Shown: positions 59,701 to 64,000, counted from the first letter of the stretch. The stretch: 64,000 nt of DNA from Conus ventricosus (GCA_018398815.1 CM031616.1:74197840-74261839); one strand, 5' to 3'. Notes: generated from the letters alone by a model not told the origin. Made by a program: numbers and translations.

Positions 59701-61256
59701 ATGTATGTAACCAATTTGTTTAGGCTTTTAACTGTCAGTTATGTATGAATATGATTTACAGAAATTTATATGTATGTAACCAGTTTGTTTAGCCTTTTAA
59801 CTGTCAGTTATGTACATATCATTCTAGCAGCTGTGAAATTAGAATTAAAAAATGATGTTTCAGTTTCATGTGAGTGCTGATTGAGTCTTTATAAACTGCC
59901 CATGTTTCCGTGCCATTGTTACTGACTCAGCTGGGCCAAGCCACTAGGTTATCAAAGTCACAGTTAATGGACAACCTGTTACTACTGTCATTCATAATCA
60001 CACTGACATAAACAAACTGAAAAATATTGAGTCACATCAAAACCCACAGCTAACAATGGCCACTTCCTGAACACCAGTTGTCATAATCAAAGCTTGTCAA
60101 AGGGAACGCAATGGTTGCTCTGAGCAGGTAAAGCAGCAACTGTAATTCCCTAGTAATGGTGGTGTATGGCAGAATGACAATTAGAAGATGGATAATGCAT
60201 TGAATGGACTGATTTTCCTGACAGGCTGTCAGTGAAGATTTGTTGACAGGGGTATTTCTTCATTGATGGATCAACAAACTGATTGTTGCAGAGGGCTTTC
60301 CTCCCACAGAAATGTCTGACTCTATACCAGTGAGGAGCACAGTAGATTGGCAAGCAGCTTTCGGATTTAAACACAATGAAGAATTGAAACACAACAGTGA
60401 TGAAGTGAAACACAATGAAGATGATCTTGGTGAGTATGCTACAAATGGTTTTCCTCCAATTGTTCTCTGTCACAGCTGCCATTTCCAAGAATTTTGTTCT
60501 CGGGATTTTTACTTTCTGTAGAGCTGGGAGTTTAAAAGGTAAAGACATTTCAAAATGCTCTTTCGTTGTCCCTTTTTTTTTCTCTTTTTTTTTTTCAAAG
60601 GGGTAGGGCAAACTGTCGCAGAGTAGGACCAGATCTGCAAATAGTTGCAATTTTATTTACTGAAAGATTGTGTGTGTTTGAGCTGTGCAGTTGGTACACA
60701 TGTAAGAAGTCTACTGCAAAAAAAAGTTTTCTTTTTCACCATGAAACTTGCCGTACATTTCACATCATCAGATTTGACACATATGTGTTAGTGCTGTGCT
60801 TCTGTTCATATGTTAAACCACAGATGTTTCTTAATCCCACGGAAGAGGGTGGTGTGTGTGTGTTTGGGTTGGTTTTGTTCTTGTTGTTAAGAAGAAAAGT
60901 TTTCAAAGACACTGAATTTTGCAGAGAAAAAAGAAAGAAAGAAGTATAAAACAATGAAGATATCTGAAAGTCCCTTATAATGGTGGTCTGTTCAAGTTGT
61001 CATGCTTGTAAAAGAAAATGTAAAAATTAAGAATTTAACCATTTTGAGTTTATGGTTAGGGCAGCCTCTCCTACCAGGCTAGTTTGGGCTGATCTGATTG
61101 AATGGATGGGATACCTCACTTGAACTCAATTATTTGCAGTATGATGTGCACTTGGGTTTTTCTTGCTGCAGTAAACAAATAAATGTTAATATTACATGAA
61201 CTGACTGAGTACTTCAGATGTGCCTTTTTATGTTTCATTTAGCTTTCAAGTTTAGT

Positions 61257-61331
<75 letters not shown>

Positions 61332-61780
61332 TGCATGCATGTGCACGCATATACATGCTCACACACACACACGCACGCACACACTTCATTATCACTTCTG
61401 TGTGCTTCTGTAATATTACCAGTGTAGCCCTTTCCAGAATAAGAGTTCATTATTATGCTTTGGTGGTCATAACAAATACACCCTGAAAAATCACATGTTC
61501 CCCCTATCTTCAGAGTTTGACCCATGTGCGGAGTCATTTAAAGGCTTGGCAGACCTGATGGAGAAGGAAAACGAGAATGGTCGTCAGTGGGGATTGAACC
61601 ACAGTATGGGACAAGAACAACACATCTATCCTTCCCACATGCATCAGGCGTTGCCAGGTTCACTCCCAGCAGCCTCGGCCCCTTCCCAGCATAATTTGCC
61701 TCCAGGTTTCTCCCTGTCCCACATACAGCACCAACACCAGCAGCAACAGCAACAGTTCCAGCAGGACTTCTTCCGCCAAG
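10403..61780 (+). CDS. CNOT4: CNOT4 (CCR4-NOT subunit 4, RING E3 ubiquitin ligase), spliced, 3' end outside window
   Basis: E3 ubiquitin ligase and RNA-binding protein associated with CCR4-NOT, acting in cytoplasmic mRNA decay and ribosome-linked quality control in known eukaryotes. Coding exons: 10459-10485, 18209-18277, 28465-28530, 32568-32614, 33259-33496, 33992-34156, 36177-36244, 37992-38088, about 51702-51999, 54633-54826, 59132-59314, 60310-60429, 61514-61780. Domains in order: C4C4 RING with eight cysteines, coiled-coil linker, RRM, CCCH finger, then a long Ser/Pro/Gln-rich tail holding the conserved DWQAAFGF and EFDP..ESFKGLADLMEKE blocks. Splice phases agree everywhere except into the exon at 51702. 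About 555 residues are covered; animal homologues have about 575-640, and the family's C-terminal block is missing, so at least one exon lies to the right. Introns total over 49 kb. Confidence 0.95.
10629..11080. repeat. Ancient tandem duplication, two ~225-bp units
   Basis: Unit 1 (about 10629-10853) and unit 2 (about 10858-11080) share, in order, attctgtg.gggatct, tgtca.aa.gtaatact.ttgt, tgacccat, gcatttttgtt-like, tcacttgaca/tcacttcaca and aacttccagctaaaaa. Identity is moderate, so the duplication is old. Confidence 0.65.
11700..12178. mobile_element. Possible non-autonomous DNA element with 10-bp TIRs
   Basis: The block starts AGCTGCCAAC and ends GTTGGCAGCT, exact inverted copies 479 bp apart. 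Inside, 'ttgctac/tgctac' words recur near both ends. Target duplication is unclear. There is no transposase, so it would be a MITE. Confidence 0.45.
13524..13569. repeat. Perfect 20-bp-arm hairpin
   Basis: GTATGCTCACTCATGGAAAA at 13524-13543, loop tgttta, exact complement at 13550-13569. In RNA it would form a 20-bp stem with a 6-nt loop. No flanking repeat explains it. Confidence 0.85.
14397..14422. repeat. Poly-G run
   Basis: About 26 Gs with no interruption; length is probably unreliable in the assembly. Confidence 0.85.
15488..17910. repeat. 33-bp minisatellite with interspersed 77-bp units
   Basis: Basic unit of 33 bp (gagcatgtcattgttcctgt then gttgactgggaga), roughly 60 copies from about 15900 to 17900. 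A longer unit that inserts about 45 bp (ggtatgtactgatc...caacacttgtgtgtctgg) forms the start (15500-15900, spacing about 77 bp) and recurs at about 16525, 16660 and 17700. Units differ mainly at one site: TTCCTG, TTGCTG or TTCGTG. Because 33 is divisible by 3, long open frames run through it on both strands; these are artefacts. Confidence 0.97.
18209..18277 (+). CDS. CNOT4: CNOT4 exon 2 (RING, first half)
   Basis: 69 bp between atttttcag and gtaagg. It encodes CPLCMEPLEIDDINFFPCTC then GYQ, virtually identical to human CNOT4. It supplies four of the eight zinc-binding cysteines of the unusual C4C4 RING. Confidence 0.97.
19505..19925. repeat. ~61-bp tandem repeat, about 7 copies
   Basis: Unit: gtgtgaatgtttacttagac, acatgtctatggtgcatgct, atgtagcagaatggatgagt, with small indels between copies. 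Confidence 0.92.
21115..22910 (-). pseudogene. Decayed coding-like region, unidentified
   Basis: On the minus strand, pieces of protein-like sequence follow each other through stops and frame changes. At about 22908-22705 a leucine-rich helical segment (MLKIFLSFLEDDQFHRMKQY). At 22271-21987 the piece LPDPAVQQKLKDFLLQPPEH, then a helix-rich RQLAALRRQLEETQQH. Around 21900-21600 further coiled-coil-like text (EKMEANYWTNNMLVKFCKIL). At 21412-21128 a Pro/Ser-rich end. I do not recognise the family. It may be a processed pseudogene or the ORF of a repeat. It has no intact frame over 120 codons. Confidence 0.4.
22917..23014 (-). mobile_element. LINE 3' tail between two poly-G runs
   Basis: 22938-22993 is the reverse complement of the last about 56 bp of the RNase H-LINE found at 38215-44164 and 48310-50982 (ataagatatatgttgcttat, agcccagccgaccgcagagg, ggccacatcagg). 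It is flanked by G-runs at 22917-22937 and 22993-23014. Only the 3' end is present: an extreme 5' truncation or a deletion. Confidence 0.8.
23118..26030 (-). mobile_element. Antisense CR1-like LINE, decayed, endonuclease and RT
   Basis: Reading right to left on the minus strand: endonuclease pieces (25820-26030 and 25099-25620, with FPGLSDHFGVFSSL as the catalytic SDH block), then RT pieces at 24300-24888 (VLKNYRPVSNLPFLSKVLEK, LDLSAAFDTLDHSVLLKRLE) and 23711-24337 (AQGSVLGPVL, HKYADDTEVSSSS with the catalytic YADD, ESVKYLGVKLDSTLTMKDHI). The 3'UTR ends in (TTA)n-like repeats near 23118. Multiple stops and frameshifts make it inactive. Order and motifs fit the CR1/Rex1 group; no RNase H is seen. 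Confidence 0.88.
26030..28200. other. Intron 2 remainder, nothing recognised
   Basis: No gene or repeat family seen. CpG-containing patches at about 26790-26930 and 27170-27250 are richer than their surroundings. A motif CAGACCTGTTTTACCC at about 28139 resembles the TIR of the element at 30745-31091, without a visible partner. Confidence 0.35.
28213..28284. repeat. TC microsatellite
   Basis: (TC)n with few interruptions, close to the CNOT4 exon 3 acceptor. Confidence 0.93.
28465..28530 (+). CDS. CNOT4: CNOT4 exon 3 (RING, second half)
   Basis: 66 bp between gttttcag and gtatgc. It encodes ICRFCWHRIRTDENGLCPAC then RK, supplying the last four RING cysteines. Phase 0 at both ends. Confidence 0.97.
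28648..28720 (+). repeat. Possible tRNA-derived SINE remnant
   Basis: gcgatggttagcattgtaaa followed about 35 bp on by gggttcagacctg resembles the A and B boxes of a pol III promoter. No cloverleaf or body was worked out. Confidence 0.25.
28875..29040 (+). repeat. Interspersed repeat family Y, copy 1 (partial)
   Basis: Shares gtagtctcagaccaaaatg, catcatctttat-like and the tgc.ctgctc...gac.tcagt run with 56083-56230 and, inverted, with 31680-31860. Confidence 0.6.
30331..30430. repeat. TC-rich microsatellite
   Basis: Interrupted (TC)n/(CTCT)n. Open frames of Ser-Leu runs across it are artefacts. Confidence 0.93.
30690..31275 (+). mobile_element. SINE copy A, split by a TIR element
   Basis: Left part 30690-30744 (cagtttgggcttcatgaaag, aggtgccactgcatgcagtc, ttgtccatatac) and right part 31092-31275 (atgctacac..., ttttgagaccacactgcaca, ...gcagatgtctgacctaggca, ttagcccaatgcacctgtca, gaccttgg) align in order with the uninterrupted copy at 36838-37046. 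It resembles short repeats I associate with gastropods; that link is from memory. Confidence 0.75.
30745..31091. mobile_element. 347-bp TIR element (MITE) inside the SINE
   Basis: Begins CAGACCTGTTTACCC (30745-30759) and ends with its exact complement (31077-31091). The flanks are ATAC on both sides (30741-30744 and 31092-31095), a 4-bp target duplication. Removing the element plus one ATAC restores the SINE as in the second copy. No coding capacity. Confidence 0.82.
31570..31965 (-). repeat. Interspersed repeat family Y, copy 2
   Basis: Its reverse complement aligns along about 400 bp with 55965-56398: gtgttgctca.atttcctgac, caggtgtctgtatc.ctc, gtcatgcagtctcagacca, tgacctcagttt.aat.tcc, gcaattattgtc-like and agtaggt.gtgtcct. 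Confidence 0.8.
32568..32614 (+). CDS. CNOT4: CNOT4 exon 4
   Basis: 47 bp after acceptor gtgttggcag, encoding QYPEDPAEFKPLTDD; donor gtaagt follows phase 2. It matches the family's YPEDPAVYKPL segment linking RING to the coiled coil. Confidence 0.93.
32615..33991 (+). other. CNOT4 introns 4 and 5
   Basis: Intron 4 (32615-33258) holds a GT/poly-T run (32998-33031). Intron 5 (33497-33991) holds a GA/poly-G stretch (33760-33828) and a two-copy 45-bp repeat at about 33826-33914 (tgtgcacaaaacaaactagt unit). Nothing else seen. Confidence 0.7.
33259..33496 (+). CDS. CNOT4: CNOT4 exon 5 (coiled-coil linker and RRM start)
   Basis: 238 bp, acceptor ttgccttgcag. It begins EVQNIKKERKQKECQRKQKA (charged helix), then RVVQKNLVFVVGLSPRLADP, EVLKKQEYFGKFGKIHKVVI and NQSTSYAGSQ: the first strand, helix and second strand of the RRM, with the family-specific RNP-like pieces LVFVVGL and YFGKFGKI. 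Confidence 0.97.
33992..34156 (+). CDS. CNOT4: CNOT4 exon 6 (RRM end and CCCH start)
   Basis: 165 bp, acceptor cttttgcag. It encodes GPSASAYVTYVRVEDALRAI, then VDGRTLKTSLGTTKYC and SNFLRSSQCTKN. This completes the RRM and gives the first two cysteines of the CCCH finger (C-x8-C). Donor gtaagg. Confidence 0.97.
34470..34975. repeat. Degenerate ~85-bp tandem repeat, about 6 copies
   Basis: Recurring order: (c)ccaagaaca, tagacata, cttcatgaatt, tgatgtaatagctaaactat, tgatattca, then aaagaa. Copies differ by substitutions and 10-20-bp indels. Confidence 0.75.
35605..35733 (+). other. Open segment after a 3' splice site, unidentified
   Basis: After gtttggaccag the sequence reads MSHNEKMAKSYLHMKVGLVT, RIATGSCLCCEAAVVKKKED, ES then stop. 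It is in phase 0, so it could follow CNOT4 exon 6 as an alternative terminal exon, or be a fragment of another gene. I do not recognise it. Confidence 0.3.
36177..36244 (+). CDS. CNOT4: CNOT4 exon 7 (CCCH end)
   Basis: 68 bp, acceptor gtgttgcag. It encodes DCMYLHELGEEAASFTKEEM then QMG, supplying the last Cys and His of the finger. The donor is gtaagc in phase 2 (the codon GGG is split GG/G in the read-through but spliced to GGA). Confidence 0.97.
36838..37046 (+). mobile_element. SINE copy B
   Basis: cagtttcagtttcatcaagg, aggtgtcactgtgtgtggac, caattacgctacacca at the left; gcagatgtctgacctacaca, ttagcccaacgcactggtca, gaccttgag at the right. Parallel to copy A, lacking the TIR insert. It lies in CNOT4 intron 7. 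Confidence 0.78.
37149..37372. repeat. ~40-bp tandem repeat, 6 copies
   Basis: Unit: ttggaaaggggaaaggctgg, agcaactagatgatgatgtg, with deletions in later copies. It lies in CNOT4 intron 7 (36245-37991); apart from this and SINE copy B nothing is seen there. Confidence 0.92.
37992..38088 (+). CDS. CNOT4: CNOT4 exon 8
   Basis: 97 bp, acceptor tttccctccag, donor gtgagt. It encodes KHQEYEQKLVEQFPQFSEFH then KQPRFEQQDTEQ. KHQEYEQKL is conserved; the rest diverges, as it does across the family. Phase 0 out. A retrotransposon inserted about 110 bp downstream. Confidence 0.93.
38930..40254 (+). pseudogene. LINE copy 1 ORF1 (Gag-like, frameshifted)
   Basis: Starts MKHKFTQYGFSKHIPPKKRK at 38930. Pieces continue in changing frames: QKAFKVIAGDPRSIKRLRNG-like, then KSQKQSEQLLKATKLVDREI (RRM-like ORF1p fold), then around 39538-39690 three zinc knuckles split over frames (CFRCQKFGHV, CGICCKATHDG, CANCGGDHP). 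A Ser/Pro/Lys-rich tail ends ALAADVEEEMT at 40254. It would bind element RNA and form the particle. At least three frameshifts. Confidence 0.8.
40281..43970 (+). pseudogene. LINE copy 1 ORF2 (endonuclease, RT, RNase H; frameshifted)
   Basis: Starts MDNTIFHWNIRGLNSNFEEL. The APE-type endonuclease has LQETQ, LLGDFNGHNPLWGS (about 40674) and HGSDHFPVLL (about 40898). RT has SPGIDDIHYQLLKHLP and NYRPIALTS (about 41630-41820), GVPQGSILSPALFS (about 42180), and the catalytic motif region near 42275 (FVDD in copy 2, frame-broken here). RNase H lies at 43170-43560 with TDGS, SAEL, LSDSLSAL, WVPGHVGIGGNEMVDRLAKN. A C-terminal C-x2-C...H...C finger (CIPCHAP...HVLLEC) and end EINIFHLI follow. Frame breaks near 40600, 41060-41520, 41850, 42020, 42280 and between RT and RNase H. 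Confidence 0.9.
44180..44570. other. Intron 8 sequence between LINE and DIRS-like element
   Basis: AT-rich unique DNA; no exon or repeat recognised. Confidence 0.4.
44629..46119 (+). pseudogene. DIRS Gag-like region
   Basis: First part proline/serine-rich in changing frames. From about 45560 a clean frame: FKNLKEWDQVARMGILHTTA-like start, then RLFSDPFMRHLVNGISHHLS, AAADSAARSYFNCLLVARDA, VLAQSSLSPVLKAALQCIPG to a stop at 46119. Helical, capsid-like in style. Assignment rests on its position before the RNase H/YR remnants. Confidence 0.5.
47168..47863 (+). pseudogene. DIRS RNase H-like remnant
   Basis: Frame reading HISVLELEAGRLALPRFQPQ, LVLLPTDNTLVPCYVDKKG, GAHSLSLSLR. DIRS RNase H domains have (H)INVLEL.A...AL..F, then D(N)T..V.Y.NK.GG and S..L, so the E and D positions are kept. 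The later part (frame-shifted) resembles the GxxNxxADALSR end. Dead. Confidence 0.65.
47990..48200 (+). pseudogene. DIRS tyrosine recombinase C-terminal remnant
   Basis: Frame reading YKDLPGLSPRTHEGRALATS then LLYHILEAAYWHLENPFISL, YFRDVRMTRADG. The family end is ..EAA.W....TFI..Y(L)RD, so the presumed catalytic Tyr (of YFRD) survives although the gene does not. Confidence 0.6.
48310..50774 (+). pseudogene. LINE copy 2 ORF2 fragment (RT, RNase H)
   Basis: From MEDYNLPFTLNELKSALLSC on, RT is intact across NYRPIALTS, FFDLEKAYDTTWKSGILHDL and up to GVP, where a small indel (cccaggggagcatactgtctc) breaks the frame. It resumes with DCSLFVDDFAVYATGSLYPS (catalytic FVDD). RNase H (49980-50370) and the CCHC tail end at EINIFHLI as in copy 1. 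The RT to RNase H frame change is the same as in copy 1. Confidence 0.9.
48310..50982 (+). mobile_element. 5'-truncated LINE copy 2
   Basis: 2673 bp, nearly identical to 41511-44164 of copy 1, with the same 3' tail. Bounded by a perfect 14-bp target duplication CTCCCTGTTTGGCT (48296-48309 and 50983-50996). It sits inside the left arm of the DIRS inverted repeat, so it is younger than that element. Confidence 0.95.
51275..51701. other. End of CNOT4 intron 8
   Basis: Contains a repeated acceptor-like segment: ttgtttgcagtaataaaaaa (about 51585) and ttgtttgcagtagtaaaaag (about 51622), a 37-bp tandem duplication just before exon 9. Both would start with stops in phase 0. Confidence 0.5.
51702..51999 (+). 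CDS. CNOT4: CNOT4 exon 9 (Ser-rich tail; 5' border uncertain)
   Basis: Open frame reading PGSASSTKPPRLMALGSHSG, EAFQAGSASEAWPSLQPDSG and later SRSSSSNSLNRTNTPPIA, ending SENSPQ plus 'AT' before donor gtgagt. Phase 2 out fits the next exon. The best acceptor (cactcccctcccctcacag, ending 51701) needs a preceding exon ending in phase 1, but exon 8 ends in phase 0. A weaker acceptor ending at 51673 (gcagccag) would join in phase 0. Either a 3n+1 exon was missed in the repeat-filled intron 8 or the weaker site is used. Low-complexity content matches the CNOT4 tail only in style. Confidence 0.7.
52000..53825 (+). other. CNOT4 intron 9, left part
   Basis: Mostly unrecognised. A 3' half-duplicated segment at about 52430-52530 repeats ggctgcaggaaggaa; CA repeats lie at 53060-53110. 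Two short splice-flanked segments at 53370-53410 and 53675-53697. Confidence 0.5.
53370..53410 (+). other. CNOT4: Possible cassette (poison) exon
   Basis: 41 bp between cccgattccag and gtaaga. Joined to exon 9 it reads IGCSVKTLKKKRF then stop. A second candidate, 53675-53697 (cctttcag / gtaaga, 23 bp), also stops at once. Neither is needed for the main transcript. Confidence 0.3.
53826..54660 (+). repeat. Tandem array of 15 duplicated 3' splice sites with exon start
   Basis: Each 51-60-bp unit is a pyrimidine tract (tttttgtctttctgttgtgtttca), the AG or its mutated form, then the start of exon 10 (gacaaagtaggttcagarcc, cgat). Candidate exon starts: 53854, 53913, 53971, 54028, 54088, 54145, 54202, 54259, 54312, 54363, 54419, 54470, 54526, 54577, 54633. 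Eleven end in CAG; 53971, 54088 and 54202 have CAA and 54470 has CAT. The last is the real exon 10 acceptor. Unit 54312 also contains GTAAGT, a consensus donor. Confidence 0.95.
54633..54826 (+). CDS. CNOT4: CNOT4 exon 10
   Basis: 194 bp, acceptor gtgtttcag, donor gtaagt. It encodes PDKVGSEPDSSSSDSPLTLP, GSQSLLDPKTQHQSNSSLSP and PVPLGLPTNHSHSPTHESNG, ending QSLPG. The first about 27 bp belong to a tandem array that repeats this acceptor and exon start upstream (53826-54660). Confidence 0.88.
55429..55595. repeat. ~80-bp tandem duplication
   Basis: gagtgttatggtgaagacat, gtgggtttcccttgcattct, gtcttcagttaaagagaaat, ggacatggagaaaagagaat, ggaga occurs twice in succession. Confidence 0.95.
55680..55955. 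repeat. ~35-bp tandem repeat, about 8 copies
   Basis: Unit: tttcactggtgagcctccat, tcaccgctttgagag. Every unit holds 'ctggtgag', a donor-like word, though no use is implied. Confidence 0.92.
55965..56398 (+). repeat. Interspersed repeat family Y, copy 3 (longest)
   Basis: About 430 bp aligning to the reverse complement of 31570-31965 and partly to 28875-29040. No coding frame. Nature unknown; could be a SINE or a non-autonomous LINE derivative. Confidence 0.8.
56733..56930. repeat. TC and CA microsatellites
   Basis: (TC)n at 56733-56782, a duplicated 57-bp segment (ccacttctctttctcttgct unit, twice at 56783-56894), then (CA)n at 56902-56920. Confidence 0.9.
57150..57416 (+). mobile_element. 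LINE RNase H fragment, divergent relative of the intron 8 LINE
   Basis: Frame-broken text SDGYDIVFAWVPIHVGIQGK (about 57223-57285), then VDQLVKSVTK and KPKTQAYVKDLWQEEWHSQT (about 57348). It matches KADGYNITLAWVPGHVGIGG, MVDRLAKN and the KPKVNDYVRDLWQEDW stretch of the intact LINE. It ends abruptly at a TA where the pogo-like end begins. Confidence 0.82.
57417..58500 (-). mobile_element. Pogo/Tigger-like DNA transposon relic
   Basis: Left end CAGTCAAACCTCCATTTTAA after a TA (57415-57416), with internal subterminal repeats (gaccttcaaaatgtcc / ttataatggagg). On the minus strand, 57932-58270 reads VDNCSAHPPLALSHITFKML, PPNTTSKLQSMDAGIIQAVK, MNYRKSFLQSIL: the DNCPAHP and LPPNTTS..QPMD(Q)GII signature of the DDE domain of pogo/Tigger transposases, here including the middle catalytic Asp. 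Upstream (to about 58500) pieces such as LLPDRLYTDDIQLAEYS are frame-broken. The right TIR was not found. Confidence 0.8.
59132..59314 (+). CDS. CNOT4: CNOT4 exon 11
   Basis: 183 bp, acceptor gctttgtgcag, joining G+GT. It encodes GSGLIHLPLSVSQSCDPLSS, MGPSRHLASFHQANNSLSFF and SNSILGSKPVLPVPQPQTQQ then T. Donor gtcagc, phase 1 out. No domain; Ser/Pro/Gln-rich like the family tail. Confidence 0.82.
60310..60429 (+). CDS. CNOT4: CNOT4 exon 12 (DWQAAFGF block)
   Basis: 120 bp, acceptor cctcccacag, donor gtgagt. It encodes EMSDSIPVRSTVDWQAAFGF, then KHNEELKHNSDEVKHNEDDL. DWQAAFGF and EDDL(G) match human CNOT4, which has only SSKQP between them; the KHNE-type repeat is extra here. Phase 1 at both ends. 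Confidence 0.93.
61259..61326. repeat. CA microsatellite
   Basis: Pure (CA)n of about 68 bp, 190 bp before the exon 13 acceptor. Confidence 0.95.
61514..61780 (+). CDS. CNOT4: CNOT4 exon 13
   Basis: 267 bp, acceptor cctatcttcag, donor gtgagg. It begins EFDPCAESFKGLADLMEKEN, aligning to human FDPFDVTRKALADLIEKE, and continues to a His/Gln-rich end HIQHQHQQQQQQFQQDFFRQ. Phase 1 out, so a further exon must lie beyond; none is evident before 64000. Confidence 0.93.
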
Positions 61781-64000
61781 GTGAGGCAGCACAGGCCACT
61801 GAAAATCGGTTTGTCACCTCTGTTCCCTTTTCTTTCTTTCTTTCTTTTTACTGTTAGGTTGGGATGCAGCAAACACTGCATGTCTTTCCTTACCACTCAA
61901 CTTATTTTTCAAGAGTAATATCCTACTGCTGTTCTGAGAGGTTTGAAGGACCGGATTACTGTTCTGAGAGGTTTGAAGGACCGGATTACTCTTTGTAAAG
62001 AAAAAGGGATTTTATACCATCCAGAAATGGAATGTACTTTTTTTTTCCTTAAATATTGTCATCTTTTAGCCTTGGTGACATAATCGTCATGTGTGAGCTG
62101 TTCACAGATCTGCTCAAAACAGATTCCAGGGTTCCGAGGGTCTTAACTAGATAGCATTTCTGTGGTGGAGACAGCCACTGGTCCCACTTTTGGAAAGAGC
62201 CATTCAGGCCCTATTCTGCCCAAGTTTTTCATTTTTGGGTGTCATGGCTTTTGTTCCCCCCCCCCCCCCCCCAAATTTGTGGAAGGTAAAAAATACCCTG
62301 GTTATGACGGTCGCATGGTATTTTATGCTTTAATCAGACAGTATACTGTTAAAATGAACTTGTGTTAATTAATACTATCCAGCCGACAGCGACACGACGG
62401 CGCGATTCCCGGCTGCCGCGCACAGCGCTCATTTCCCTGCCGACGCACAGATTTGGCCACTTTCTAATTTATTTTTACGGTAGCTCTACAACATCTGACA
62501 GTCTTGTGTTAGGTGTCACAGGAAAGAACAAACACTCGACTCCCCTCATCACCAGATCCACTTTGTAATACGATTTCAAGCGCTTCATTCAGCGAGAAAT
62601 TGCTAACACCTCTTTGCCTGACCGACATTTTTTCTGGCACAGGAAATACTTGCCGCGCACCACGTGGTGGTGCCGTCAGTCTCTTTGTTTGAAAGCTCGT
62701 GGGGTCAGCCAAGTTCACAATAGGCCACTGAAAGTATGGTCGACAACTCGTTCCAACATCCCCAAGACTAGTTACAGCGCTTATTTCCCTTGGACCATTT
62801 CATGGAAAGTGTAGGAATTTTTTATGTTCCCGTCGTCTGATCGTGGGCGACACGGCAGATGTACTGCTGTCTGTCCGTCACCCGGACTTGGACGACTCGC
62901 CTCAAGGGAGAGAAATCCTGTTACCCACTTTTGAACGACTCGGCTGGTAAAGGTTAAGATAGTCCATGCGAAAAATACAGTGAACTGTGCAGACTTGTCT
63001 GACTCTTGGCGATCATGACCTTTTCTTTGTAAGTTTTGTTTTTGGACACTGATGACTTGATTATGATTCTGTTACATGATAATTCTTAAAGTTCTGCTGG
63101 ACTATTTTGTTTTGTTTTCTTCATGTTACATAAAAAACAAAAGTAAACAGTAATTTCTAATGGTAGAAAAATAGCAGAATTCAACAAAAAGAAAACCCAA
63201 ATATTCCAAAGGTGTATGAACATTTAATAATCATGACAAAAAGAAAAGTTAAAGACACAATCACAGATATTTACTCATACAACTTCGTCATATTTTGATC
63301 ACTTGTTTGACGTAAAGATGATGAATATGAAGAACTATTTTTTTAATTTTTTTTTTTTTAATTCCAAAGACATCTCTGGGGACGAAGCTCTTGAGCGATT
63401 ATTGCACTTGTGCAAAGGCTTTGACCTAAAAGAAAACTTGCTAACTTCCGCACACAAACTTGTATCAGGCAGTGTCTGTTTTTTTCAGCAATACACCCTC
63501 AAAAATTGGGGGAAAAAAGTGAAAGAGTATGAGCTTGTACCACAGTTTGCTGATAAATCTGGTTTGAGAGTAATTTGTAATAAGAAGAACCTAATTTACT
63601 ATAGTTACTGCACGGTCAGGTGGTTACGAAGCCTTTGCATTGTGATGGCAGTTGAAAACAAAATGAATGCACCCCCAGACCCCACCACACCACCAACCCG
63701 CCCCAGCTTTTACAGAAATTTGGAATATTTTGTGTACATTTTTCATAGAAAATGCACATATATTTGTTGCAAAGGCCTACTCGTACACATTTTAAATCTT
63801 TTTTCCTTTTAACTTGCTTTATACCACTGGTGGTAGCTGCCGCCGATGACATTTCCTATACCTGAAAGCTGAAGGCAGTAGTTACCACCAAAAAGCACAT
63901 GGCTCACTCTAAGCTAATTTAAAAGCTGATATCACTTCCCCTGGACAGTCTAGCACATGCGCACTTGAAGTAAACTTAGCTACTTCCTTCATCTACAATT
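61781..64000. other. Right edge, after the last visible CNOT4 exon
   Basis: A 31-bp tandem pair at about 61932-61993 (tgttctgagaggtttgaagg, accggattact), a poly-C run at 62257-62272, and a CpG-rich block at about 62385-62950 that begins tccagccga and ends tcggctggtaa (short inverted ends), perhaps a DNA element. An open frame at 63303-63812 has no recognised family. No further CNOT4 exon found. Confidence 0.4.

Larger units (their letters stand above)
59315..61513 (+). other. CNOT4 introns 11 and 12
   Basis: Intron 11 (59315-60309) has a two-copy ~66-bp repeat at 59688-59818 (tttacagaaatt.gtatgtat, gtaacca.tttgtttag.ct). Intron 12 (60430-61513) has a (CA)34-type microsatellite at 61259-61326. 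No gene seen. Confidence 0.75.

Noticed and set aside
63303..63812. 169-codon open frame at the right edge
   Set aside because: No family resemblance, AT-rich, no splice site in the CNOT4 phase; could not be supported as a gene or CNOT4 exon.
1..64000. tRNA, rRNA or other classical RNA genes
   Set aside because: None found by eye; only SINE-like pol III box resemblances, too weak to call.

Overview
This is an animal genomic window. It has spliced genes with GT-AG introns of 0.5 to 13.6 kb, CA/GT and GA microsatellites, poly-G/C runs and many decayed retrotransposons. The two genes are conserved across bilaterians. A SINE copy resembling repeats I associate with gastropods, together with the LINE/DIRS content, makes a mollusc, probably a marine gastropod, the best guess; this is inference, not proof.

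Two host genes lie head to head. On the minus strand, 6244 down past position 1, is SCNM1 (minor-spliceosome zinc-finger protein): start codon at 6244-6242, a C2H2-type finger in the exon at 3497-3585, and a 3' end beyond the left edge. On the plus strand, CNOT4 (the RING E3 ligase/RNA-binding subunit linked to CCR4-NOT) runs from a short first coding exon at 10459-10485 to an exon ending at 61780; its last exon(s) lie to the right. Twelve further CNOT4 exons were placed. Splice phases agree at every junction except the one into the exon at about 51702. The RING (18209-18277 plus 28465-28530), RRM (33259-34156) and CCCH finger (34156/36177) are intact.

The rest is intron and is dominated by repeats. 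Region by region: 0-6.2 kb SCNM1 with microsatellites and a LINE relic; 6.2-10.4 kb presumed promoter/5' region with a second LINE relic; 10.5-18.2 kb CNOT4 intron 1 with a TIR element, a perfect hairpin and a 2.4-kb 33-bp minisatellite; 18.3-28.5 kb intron 2 with a decayed unidentified coding-like stretch and an antisense EN/RT LINE; 28.5-32.6 kb intron 3 with a TIR element nested in a SINE; 38.1-51.7 kb intron 8, swollen by a complete 5.95-kb RNase H-bearing LINE with 15-bp target duplications, a decayed DIRS-like tyrosine-recombinase element and a second, 5'-truncated copy of the same LINE inserted into the DIRS palindrome; 52.0-54.6 kb intron 9; 54.8-59.1 kb intron 10 with a LINE fragment cut by a pogo-like transposase relic.

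The most unusual structure is at about 53.83-54.66 kb. The 3' end of CNOT4 intron 9 and the start of the next exon have been tandemly duplicated about 15 times (51-60 bp units), giving 11 candidate 3' splice sites (tttcag) in front of the same peptide start. Only the last keeps the CNOT4 frame open; the others run into stops. It may be a splice-site ladder that tunes functional CNOT4 mRNA, or a neutral repeat tolerated because the last acceptor wins.
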